From Selaginella tamariscina (Eukaryota > Streptophyta > Lycopodiopsida > Selaginellales > Selaginellaceae), in the NCBI GenBank assembly GCA_003024785.1, contig PUQB01000210.1:248001-312000 (forward strand): 64,000 bases of DNA, in the 5' to 3' direction. Below the pieces are notes generated by a model, which searched no databases, had not been told where the DNA came from, and worked only from the letters and a program-made list of their open reading frames with translations. Positions 46,248 through 56,030 of the stretch are shown one piece after another. How positions within the stretch are numbered: position 1 is the first letter of the stretch; each line of letters starts with the position of its first letter. The translations under genes and the position numbers were made by a program.

Positions 46248-47312
46248 ATGGGGCCAGTAGGAAGGGTGGCCGGCGTACTGTTTAACAAGGATTCACGAAA
46301 AACAAAAGGAGACAATGAAGGAAGAAAGAAGGCTGTTGAAGAGAAGAAAGCCCGCTTTAAGGAGTGCGGTGGAGGAAGTGGGTAAAACAGGAGATGGGGG
46401 GTTTACTCACTGCCGTTCCCGAGACTCTCCGAAGCTTGGTCATAAGTCGTGCAAGTCGGGCATTGTTCATGAAGCGGAGTCTTCAAACTCGTCAACCGTT
46501 GTTGATGGCTATTCTCCTGGGAGCTGGCTTGGCGACCCTCCACAGAATCTGACAGGTATGTTTAAGAGCGATATTAAGAGCTTCTCACACGAGTTGGATT
46601 CCAAAGGCATCCGTTCGAATGCGTTCTGGCGTCCTCATCTCTTTAGCAGCGCAGAGGTACGTCTCATGCATTATTAAGATGTATATTTAGCACTGCATGT
46701 TTCTGTGTTTTCCACGTCGTATACACGATCCCTTTTCATACTTAGATACTAACGCATACTAACGCATTTACATATACATATCTTTCCATACACATGCTAC
46801 ATGTACATTCTCTTTCCACAGGATGTCTTAGTAGCACTGCGGTCGAAGTTCAACACGGTACAGTAGGAGATAAACACAGAGCTGGAGGTATTTGCGGGCG
46901 ATCTAGTCGAGACTCTTGAAAACAACAAGGATATCCCGGCCGACTGGAAGCTAAAGAGTGAGGATCTCCTCGTCAATGTGCAATGACGTCGCCAGGGGAT
47001 TTCCGGCAGCATTGTGAGAGTATTGTGCAGGATTTGGACGGCCGCCGGCAGGATTTACCTATGGCTCTACATATGCTGTTCATTCTTACAAGGTTTGCAT
47101 CGTCTGTCTCTATATTCATCATGTGTTAATGATTATACACTGCGAATACTAAAGAATGTATGTATAGAGTGTCTCATAAATGATCATTGTTCTATAGGTG
47201 TACGAGGCTTTTACAGTTGTCAGGCCTGAACAAGGAAGTGGATCCTAAGTACTCTTCTCCTGTCAAGAGTACTTGGGATATAATTTTACTATCCATTCTT
47301 GTATATTTATAA
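46248..47312 (+). pseudogene. IRE/IREH1-type AGC kinase, N-terminal remnant without kinase domain
   Basis: Plant IRE-type (MAST-like) kinases act in root-hair growth and related processes and carry a long conserved N-terminal region. Exon blocks are 46,248-46,656 (basic start, then MFKSDIKSFSHELDSKGIRS and FWRPHLFSS), 46,822-47,092 (DVLVALRSKFNTV, EINTELEVFAGDLVETLE, then GDFRQHCESIVQDLDGRRQD and LFILTR) and 47,198-47,312 (CTRLLQLSGLNKE). The order matches the conserved domain before the kinase. Faults are a frame shift near 46,380, an in-frame TAG at 46,867 inside the EINTEL helix, and another shift near 46,983. After 47,312 only AT-rich sequence follows and the catalytic domain is not in the window. 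Family assignment rests on memory of the SFSHEL...VQDLD...LFILTRCTRL signature. Confidence 0.72.
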
Positions 47313-47588
47313 ATATACTATTTGTGTATGGTATTTTTATATATTTAAATAGTAAACACTAAGTGACATCTTTTGTAGAGGATGGCTTCAAAATGTGAGG
47401 ATATCAAATAAAATAAGATGTCATAATGTACTATAAGAAATATTATTAACTAAGCATTGCCTTCTTTTCTTTCTTAATCATAAGTAATATGAAAAATCAT
47501 ATTTATAGTAACATAATATTTATGAAAAAAAAATTCAAAACATTTTATTAACGTTGTTTGTATTCAAAATTAGACATTGAAATAAAAA

Positions 47589-47969
47589 TTAAAATTGCAT
47601 ATAAGGTCCAATGCCATGTGTAATGGGGTGATTAGGACGAGGTAAATCACCACCAACAATGTGAGGACGAGGAGGCGGAGGCACTATACCACCATGGATG
47701 CGATGAACAGGAACTGCACCTTCATGAGAAGGTGGACACGGGGAAGACTTAGTAACAGATGCCTTTGGAGAAGCTACTGGAGCCTTCACCACCGGAGAAG
47801 CTACCGGAGACTTAGCTGGAGATGCCTTTGGTACCCGAGGCTTGGAGATGCCTTCGCCGGAGAAGCTACCCGGAGATGGAGACTTAGCTGGAGATGCCAC
47901 CGGAGAAGCACCTTTTGGAGCCTCAACTGGGGATGACTCCGGAGAAGCTACCGGAACACCGGTTGGAGT
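47589..47969 (-). CDS. Arabinogalactan/proline-rich-like protein fragment
   Basis: The minus strand reads a Ser/Ala/Pro/Lys-rich product with repeated ASP, KSPVASP and APVASP units. It is followed by a His/Pro/Gly-rich end (VPPPPRPHIVGG) and a stop at 47,589. Such repeats are typical of classical arabinogalactan or lysine-rich AGP wall proteins, where proline is hydroxylated and glycosylated. A signal peptide and a GPI-anchor segment are not seen. A less repetitive stretch (GSFSGEGISKPRVPK) inside the repeats looks frame-shifted. The start is unclear: the frame is open up to about 47,970. Confidence 0.45.
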   Translation of the reverse strand, partial: TPTGVPVASPESSPVEAPKGASPVASPAKSPSPGSFSGEGISKPRVPKASPAKSPVASPVVKAPVASPKASVTKSSPCPPSHEGAVPVHRIHGGIVPPPPRPHIVGGDLPRPNHPITHGIGPYMQF

Positions 47970-48387
47970 ACCATGGCCTCATTGTTATATAGAGGGATGC
48001 TACATAAAGCCCTCCTGTTAAGGCTCCTCTAGCTGCACCTGGTGGTAACAAAACACACTTTTTACAGGAGATGATAACCAAGAAAGTGTTGATTTCTCTC
48101 TCTCATCGAGCAAAAGTTGAACTAAACAAGAGAAGTAACGACAGACGCATACTTAAAGCCATGCATAAACCTTGTTATAGTTCTCTTTATAAACACATTG
48201 GTATATAGTGTATCTTCTTCGGAAAAGGAACAAGCTCACCAATATCCTTGTTATCATTCTACAAAAAACATGTTAAATATTTTTGTAAATAATGTAAATT
48301 TTTTAATTAATATTTATATAATTCTTAATTTTAAGAAAAAATATTTATAATACCTATTCCCAGTTTCAGGATATGTAAAAGAAACAG

Positions 48388-48444
48388 CTTCGAATATCCC
48401 TCGGCCAACTTCGGAATATCCCTCGGCCAACTTCAGAATATCCC
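48388..48444 (+). repeat. 22-bp tandem repeat, about 2.6 units
   Basis: The unit CTTCGGAATATCCCTCGGCCAA occurs at 48,388-48,408 (one base short) and 48,409-48,430, with a partial third unit to 48,444. It lies directly upstream of the IST1-like exon. Confidence 0.85.
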
Positions 48445-48454
48445 AGAGAACGAA

Positions 48455-48919
48455 CAGCGATGGCATATTGCAAGCAGAAATCAGGTGATTACAAAGACGT
48501 TGTTGAAGCTGCTCAAGCTGCTGCAGATTCTGCAGAACAAGCAGCTGCACATGCCCGAACTGTTGCCACTCTAGCTACAAGGCAGGTTCTTCAGGGGCTC
48601 TCTGAGAAGATTCTAAGTGGTGCCCCGCACGATGAGGAGATCAGCCCGAGGTAACCACTAGTGCGTGTGCGTGTGTGCATACATGCCCATGTGTGTGCGT
48701 ACATGCCCCTGCGTGTGTGTGCGTGTGTGTGAGAGAGAGAGAGAGGTGCACACAAAAGTGGTACTTTATACTATTATAAACAGGTACAAACTGAAGGACT
48801 AATTGGATGGGTGCATACCAGATGATGGTAGAAACCGTGTGAGCAAGGACGCCCCTAATTATGATGATTATGATGACGACTTGGTTGCTCGTTTCCAGGC
48901 TCTCAAGGCTAGACGGTAG
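48455..48919 (+). pseudogene. IST1-like ESCRT-III-associated protein, C-terminal remnant
   Basis: IST1 regulates Vps4 in endosomal sorting and ends in a MIT-interacting motif. The first block (about 48,455-48,653) reads KSGDYKDVVEAAQAAADSAE and continues with an Ala-rich helix, then a donor AG|GTAACC. The second (48,784-48,919) starts YKLKD, meets an in-frame TAA, and continues LDGCIPDDGRN to DDDLVARFQALKARR and the stop. The end matches the (F)DDLxxRFexLKK pattern of IST1 C-termini. The N-terminal IST1 helical domain is not found upstream, so this is a truncated copy with a nonsense codon. The assignment is moderate because Ala-rich helices are common. Confidence 0.5.
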
Positions 48920-49042
48920 CTTTCTTTGACCAGCATTGACCGATGGTTTGACTAGGACTAATTCTCAAGCTTTAAGTGAATGATAATCATTATGCATATA
49001 TGTGTATGTCTATGTGTATGTATGTATGATTGCTAATCAGAT

Positions 49043-49160
49043 AAACGGAAGTAGAAAAGGATTATTCCACGATTAGAATATTCTAGTTATTGAAGAGGAT
49101 ATCCTAAGAATAACTTAATTTATTTTAGATAATCTAATACGGGGCTGAATTTAAATATAA
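49043..49160 (+). repeat. Dispersed repeat family, copy 1 (diverged)
   Basis: Carries the signature AGAATATTCTAGTTATTGAA followed by GAGGATATCC. It shares about 120 bases with the copies at 49,488 and 63,612, and the end is more diverged. Confidence 0.85.
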
Positions 49161-49487
49161 TTTGAATAAATCATTAGTCAATAAGCTAGTTTTATTAAAT
49201 CACTGAATAAGTTAATTTAAGATATAAGATTCTCATAACACACACAAATAAAAACAAATACAGTATCTTTACTTATACATCGTCTTTCACTAGTAACACA
49301 CTCACACACACGTGTGTGTACCTATATCATATATATAAATTGAGAGAGAGTGCAGTGGTACAGGAGCACCCTATTTTCCATAAACAAACTTTAACCGCTG
49401 AAACTCTCCATTTAAACTATATACTATAAAACTAAGGCTACAACTTAAATTTATTCACTCCCTTTATAATCTACTATTGTTTGGTAT

Positions 49488-49645
49488 ATTTTGAAGTAGA
49501 AAACGATTATTTCACGATTAGAATATTCTAGTTATTGAAGAGGATATCCCAGAAATATTATTGACATTAAACAATAAGTATATGCTTATTTTATTCTAGA
49601 TAATGGGATTTAAATCATTCCTTAAATAAATCAATAAAATAGTTT
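49488..49645 (+). repeat. Dispersed repeat family, copy 2
   Basis: About 150 bases from 'ggtatattttgaagtagaaaa' to the 'gataatgggatttaaat' phrase. It is nearly identical to 63,612-63,790. Confidence 0.9.
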
Positions 49646-49861
49646 CATAAATGAATAAACTAGACACTCTTCTCTCTCTCACACATAATAATCTTACGAC
49701 TAATGCCTTAATTTGTAATAACACACATACGTATATAGGTATAACACGTGAGTTGATTTGTATTTATCAATGGTTGTAAAGAGTTTAACTTTGAACGGCC
49801 GTAAAGAGTTTGATCTACACTTGTCAACGGCTGTAAAGAATTTGATCTTTAACGTCTTAAA

Positions 49862-50683
49862 ATCTATATACAAACACATCCATGTTGCCATGCTTCTGAG
49901 GATATAATGGCTGAAGAGAGAAGGATTTTCACGGAGGTTTGGGGTGTGTGGAAACCAAACCAGGTTTGGTAGAGGATGCAAGCATTTTTATACCAATGAA
50001 GATAGAGTTCAACACGTACTGGCTGATCATTTCTGAAGAAGAAAAAGAGCCCATGCACGAGTAATGTTAAACCACGTTCATAGCCTGTATGATAGACCCA
50101 TGGAACTTGTCCCTTCTTCATATATAACAACAATGTCATTGCCTATGCTAATAGTTGTTGCTGAAGAAGAAATAGTGCCCACCTGTCAAGCAGATAGTGA
50201 AGGATTGCCATTTAATACAGAACCAAGTTGTTTTTATATATCTACTTCCCATCGTAGCCAGAACATAGCCAGAAATTTGCTTCGTGCTCCCTCAACCTCA
50301 TCCACAACATTGTCCATGAGATGGCGGAGTGCACATGTTGCCTCGTCATCTACCTCATCATTCTCTTCTTTGCTGCTTCTCCTCAGCTTGTCACAATCTT
50401 GGTCACATATCTCAGAGATTTCCGAAATGCTAGGGACAACTTTCTCGTCCTCAAAGCTATCATGCAAAATCTGGCCCCACGAAGAACACCTGTCCAAGGC
50501 ATCTCCGTCATGAGGATCGCGCTCCTCCTGTTCGTCTACAATACGGTTGCTCCTTGCATCGTCTCCTTTTCCGCAAGCCCAAGTTGCGAGCAACATCATC
50601 TTGCTGGAAACGCGATCTTCTGTGCTGTCTAGCGCAATGTTGTGGCTGGCCTCGGACTTGTCATCCATCGAGCTGTCACACAC
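49862..50683 (-). pseudogene. Mosaic copy of gene-family 3' segments downstream of kinase
   Basis: The minus-strand frame from 50,683 reads DEQEERDPHDGDALDRC, ILHDSFEDEKVVPSISEIS and DEVDDEATCALRHLMDNV before losing similarity. The DEQEERD part recurs at 52,960-52,790 and the DEVDDEAT part at 56,000-55,930. A block at 49,862-49,980 recurs at 55,396-55,512. The segment therefore gathers pieces that lie several kilobases apart elsewhere. It may be the C-terminal exon of the kinase gene or a decayed separate copy. It is acidic and probably disordered. Confidence 0.5.
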
Positions 50684-50816
50684 AGCTTCAGCAAGTGCTC
50701 CGTCGTTTCAAAAAAACGTTAATGCTATGTCCACTAGTTTAAGACCAAAAAATTGGTGCCGTGAGAAAAGTAAAAACAAAAGTAATCAAACGCAAACAAC
50801 AAGAAAAAAAAAATAC

Positions 50817-52451
50817 TTATTTTTGTGTTCCTCGCTTAATAGGAAGCCAGGGATTAGTTAACAATGCTTTGGCAGTAGTCCGATGGTTCTTAAGCGCATT
50901 GACAAATGCACAAGTAGACGCTTCCGACAAGTTGAGCGGCATCAACTTCTCCAAGAGCACCCCAAGCTGGTGCAAGTCAGAGGATTTGACGTACCTGCCG
51001 CTCTGCAAGGTTGAGGCACTGTAATCTGTAAGGACATTCAGCATCTTTTTGCCGGCAGTGGCAGCAGTTTCCAAATCGATAAGCACGTAGCATTTCTTCA
51101 CAGGCCACCAGATAACGTTGTCCAGCCGCACGTCTCGATGGACAAGATTCACCTCGTGGAGAGCAGCCAAAGCAATGAGCACGTCCTTCGCCAAGCTCTT
51201 GCACTCGTACTCGTCCGTGAGCTTGTGCCTTGCCGGTAATCCCAGTGGTGCTGTCCGCACCATGTACCTCCCCGTACTGCTGCTCACTACTGGCAGAGAG
51301 CTGGCATACATAAGCTGGTCAACCCGAGGGATCTGGTAGGCCTTCTTCACCTGAGCAAAAGAAACTCCAAAAGACTCTTTGTACTCCTTCCATTTCTCTA
51401 TAGTTTTAATGCATCCTTCTCCATCCAGTTCGATTGTCGAAAAGCTCCTCACATGTTTTTTGAAAGTGGCAACATCCTATTCACACATCGAGATACATAT
51501 CAGAAGATGGACATAAGAAGATGTAATGCAAGCAGGACAACGTACCCGGTTGGTACCACACGCTTGCAGATGGCCAAGCACAGAAAGTAGAGCTTAATGA
51601 TGACCAAGACAAGCTGAACTCGGTCCTGCTTTATGTCGAGGTCGTAACACATTGTCAAATCCTCCAGCTGTTGTGCTGAAGCGCGTTTCACAAAGAGCTG
51701 CATCTTCGTACCAGCGAGAGCGAAGGCCATCAAGAAATTCACGTTCCCAGACAACCAGTCAGGCACTACATTCAATTTGGTGGATATCTCGTTTATCGCC
51801 TCTGCAAACTTGCACTCGTCATCCTTTCCTTCCCCAAGCAGGAACAAAATTCTCGATGTTCTACCAAGAAATCCGGCCTCTTGCGCTTGCGGCACCTTGC
51901 ACTTTGTGAGACTCGGCCGAACTTGCCGTCTCCACTTTGTCCATAGAAAGATGGTAGTCGAGCCGGCTGCCTCTACCGCCGAGGCCTTGAGCCAGTAAAA
52001 TATGTCAAGAAACTCCAGCATGCGGGAGTTGATAATCATTTCTCCTGAACCAACACGCGGAGCTTGGAGTGCTTTAGCTACGGCCTTGCCCAGCTCGCTA
52101 GCAGAGATAAAGAAGGGCTTTTCTCCATGCCTCGGGGCAGCTCGAGTCTGCTCAGGTGGCTGACACTGGTACCAAACCCTCCAGGCATTCGAAATCGTGC
52201 AAGTACCTTTCTAGGGCCTCCCTTGTCGGCTGCTGATCTAAAGGAAACTCAGGGACCCTTGCCGCCAATGCAGCAACTTCCGCCATGCCCCGGGAAACTG
52301 AGGGCGTAAGGAACTTGATTCTTAAGGATTCGGCAACCGCCTCATCGTCTAAAAAACTCGGCATCTCGCGCTCCAGTTCCTGCTGAGACAATGTCGCTAA
52401 TATCCGGCCTTTCTCCTGGGCGCTCAAGGGCAGCTTCCCAAGGCGCTCCAT
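50817..52451 (-). CDS. Protein kinase of crinkler (CR)-associated type, three exons
   Basis: The start codon at 52,451 opens MERLGKLPLSAQEKGRI, with helical, acidic and leucine-rich sequence. A frame shift near 52,155 leads into FFISASELGKAVAKALQAP, and this domain runs to 51,546 (donor CCGG|GTACG). The last exon (51,476-50,817) is a kinase C-lobe: LVHRDVRLDNVIWW near 51,140 (HRD catalytic loop with the matching Asn), YVLIDLETA in place of DFG, and SSDLHQLGVLLEKL for helix F. A glycine loop and a clear beta3 lysine are not evident. HRDxRxDN with DLE is typical of the kinases that ride on CR effectors and their relatives. The middle domain is unrecognised. The gene sits among duplicated fragments of its own surroundings. 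It may or may not be active. Confidence 0.68.
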
Positions 52452-52690
52452 GCCGTCAGAACCCTAAATGAACCAAAACTGCTAAAACCCTAAAAACCCG
52501 GTTCTTTAATAGCTCTTAAGATTCTTCAATTTCCCTAACTAGCTCTGTGAACATCTTGCCTCCAATGCAGCCTTTCAATATACCTGGTCCCATAAAAGTA
52601 CTCAACGAGGGCAACAAATCCCTGCTGTCATAGGTTTGTCTTCTGCACTGATCTATAGCCAGCTCGAATATAAATTGAAACAGCCGTTGA
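52452..52690. other. Short intergenic region with kinase gene leader
   Basis: The minus-strand upstream region of the kinase gene. It contains AAACCCTA-like phrases (52,465-52,500) seen in promoters of many plant genes, and no frame. Confidence 0.4.
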
Positions 52691-53620
52691 TCACAAGTTG
52701 AAAAGCACTCGGATTGACCCTGTCTGGATTGCTTGTGCTTGAGCCTGGCATTTTATAGACTTCTCTTCTTTTTGGCTTCTCCTCAGCAGCTTCTGAAGTA
52801 GCCAATCTCGGTCACATATCTCAGAGATTTCCGAAATGCTAGTGACTGCTTTCTTGTCCTCAAAGCTATCGTGCAAAATCTGGCCCGACGAAGAACACCT
52901 GTCCAAGGCATCTCCGTCATGACGATCGCGCTCCTCCTGTTCGTCTACAATATCCTTATTCTGCGCATTTTGCTCCTGGTTCCCCAATTCCCAGCATCTG
53001 CTCCTTGCATTGTCTCCGCGCTTGGAAGTATTTCCTCCACACTTGGTCTGTGTAAGCTTGTACTAACACTTGGAAGCTTTAATGTAGTTCCTTCTTCTAA
53101 ACCCGGCCCTTCCCTAGGAACCATATTATCAGTATACTGTGACATATACCATATTATAATGTGAATAATAGATCAATATACTGTAGTATCATTATATGTT
53201 GATATATTATTATATTATGCATAGCTAAACCGATAGTTTCTTTACCTTGCTTTGGGGATGCCAGAACTTCAGTCAGCACCGTACGTGGTGTATTCTAATC
53301 TTTCATTTGTGGGACGTGATGCATCTGCAATGAAAAACTATACATATATGTATGTATGTACGTATCTATACTTTTCATAGTGTGTGTGTGTGATATTCAT
53401 CTACTAGATAATATTATGTTGTATTGGGAATTACCAGATTATGTTAATGATTATACCTTGCACTACTGGTTCAACTGGTGAACTCTTCTTCATGTCATGG
53501 ATACGCGATGCATCTGCAATGAACAGATACCAATTTACCAGGATATACATGCATATAGATGATATAAATTATGAAAGATAAGACAACTTGTGTGAGTGTC
53601 TATATATATATATATATATA

Positions 53621-53676
<56 letters not shown>

Positions 53677-54710
53677 ACTTCCAACAGCAGTTCGATATCG
53701 GGGATCAAGGGCAGCATCGAGGTAGAATGGAGCCGGATCGCAACGTTGGATGGTGAAGATCAACGCTAGTGCGTCTGGACTGTGTTTCACCTTGTCCAGT
53801 AAACGAAACCTGCGTAAGCATAACTAACTTGACTATAATTAAGTCAATTTATTGAACATACACTATCCTTGTTTAGTGCTGTACTTACGATATGCTAGCT
53901 TAAACAATATGACATATCATTGAACTGGTAACTGTATGTGCATGCATATTTTCTACCTGTCCAGCTACAGCTATATATGTTTCTAAAATTTCGCCTACAT
54001 CTAAATGATTCCAGTGCCTGCGTGAGTATCTAGAGGTTTACCTTTACTTTAACACCGACGTCTTCCCTCCTCTCCGTCATCATCACCATCCCCATCCTCG
54101 TCTTCTGCTTCATCAGCCTAAGTACAAACAAAAGGCTTAGCATCTATGTTATGTCCGTCCATGTATATATGTACATCAATAGACACAGATATACACAATA
54201 TCCCTTGATCCTTTACAAGTCGAGCCAACAGAAAGAGAAATAGAGTTTTATGTACAGGGCTAAAGTAGCATATGAATCAAGTACTTGAATATGTCAACTA
54301 GTATACAAACTACAGAACATATCCATTATTTTCATCTGTATAAATGTCTGTATGATAGAGTATTTGATTGTAGTCACACATTATGGTATTTCATAATACA
54401 ACGCACGTATATTATACTCAGCAGAATACTCATAATATCAAATGCAGGACTAATTTGCGTGTGCGTTTGTGCGTTTGTGTGTTTGTGTGGTGTGGTGTGT
54501 GTAAAGCTAGAAGCTTGTTACACTCTCTTGACTTCCTGTTGACTTACCTTGCGTTTCTTCATCATGACAAGAGAACCATGCCCACCCTGCACAAGCTCTG
54601 CAGAGGCCTCCCCAACTCCTTTGAATGTCCTCTCAATACCTTCCTTTGATCGAGCACAGATATCAACTCCCTTATTTTCTGCAATACAACTCCAAATTAG
54701 GATAGCCATG
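52691..54710 (-). pseudogene. Multi-exon reverse-strand gene, unrecognised, partly duplicated at 45 kb
   Basis: Exon-like blocks on the minus strand, in order, are as follows. About 54,680-54,548 reads DICARSKEGIERTFKGVGEA. 54,121-54,048 starts after CTTAG and is strongly acidic (ADEAEDEDGDGDDDGEEG). 53,812-53,676 reads LALIFTIQRCDPAPFYLDAA and then LDPRYRTAVGS, with a hAT-transposase-like 'aaxLDPRyr' flavour. 53,512-53,455 reads DASRIHDMKKSSPVEP. 53,330-53,255 reads DASRPTNERLEYTTYGAD and then a stop. 53,135-52,691 reads VPREGPGLEEGTTLKLPS and, after a shift, DEQEERDRHDGDALDRC. Two exons begin with the same CAG|ATGCATC sequence. I cannot name the product; a domesticated or decayed hAT-like gene is one option. 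Confidence 0.4.
53598..53674. repeat. (AT)n(AG)n compound microsatellite
   Basis: AT and AG tracts of about 30 and 46 bases. On the minus strand it is a CT tract starting some 15 bases past the end of a probable exon. Confidence 0.95.
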
Positions 54711-55395
<685 letters not shown>

Positions 55396-56030
55396 TCATA
55401 TATTCATCCATGTTGCCATGCTTCTGAGGATATAATGGCTGAAGATAGCATTGAGAAGGATGTGTGGAGAATGGACTTGCCAAACCCAGGTTTGGTAGAG
55501 GATGCAGGCATGTGAGTGAATTCAAACATATTTTGGTGTGCGTATGTACGCGCACACATGTATAGAAAGAGCAACAAATTCATGATGCAGTTGTCTAGTT
55601 CTTTTGCTAGGTGAACATAGGAGCAGCTTTCACACTTGTTAAAGCTCACGTTCACTTGGAGACGCGACCATTTCCGAATTCTATAGTCAGGGGGGTTCGC
55701 TTTAAGAAAAGCAGTATACCATGAGCATATACGAATTTCTTAAAAATCCCTATCATAATCTTGTACTAAAGATTATACCAAAGAGTATAGTTAGCGATTT
55801 CTATACTTATTTGCAGCAAAGGTTTTCACATAATTATCAAGCAACTTCTTGTCATCTGCATCAAGCTTATAGGTTTGAGAGTCCGGGTAGAATGTCATGT
55901 ACTTCCCATCGTAGCCAGAACATAGCCAGTTCTTTCTCTCTACATTGTCCATGAGATGGCCGAGTGCAAATGTTGCCTCGTCATCTACCTCATCACTGTC
56001 ATTCGTTTCTACATCCTTCATCAAGATTTG
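55396..56030 (-). pseudogene. Second mosaic copy of kinase-neighbour fragments
   Basis: The minus strand contains a frame (56,024-55,791) reading DEVDDEATFALGHLMDNVER and continuing NWLCSGYDGKYMTFYPDSQT to a stop. This extends beyond the similarity with 50,234-50,400. The block at 55,396-55,512 matches 49,862-49,980. This copy appears closer to an intact family member than the one at 50 kb, but it lacks a start and domains that I recognise. Confidence 0.5.

Larger units (their letters stand above)
48920..50233. other. Spacer with dispersed repeats
   Basis: No gene is supported. It holds two copies of the dispersed repeat described separately and a GT/GA-rich patch near 49,300-49,345. At 49,862-49,980 there is a block shared with 55,396-55,512. 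Confidence 0.6.

Noticed and set aside
46248..46656. GTATGT at 46,557 as an intron donor in the IRE-like remnant
   Set aside because: The frame reads through into SDIKSFSHELDSKG, which is the conserved part of the family, so this is coding sequence.
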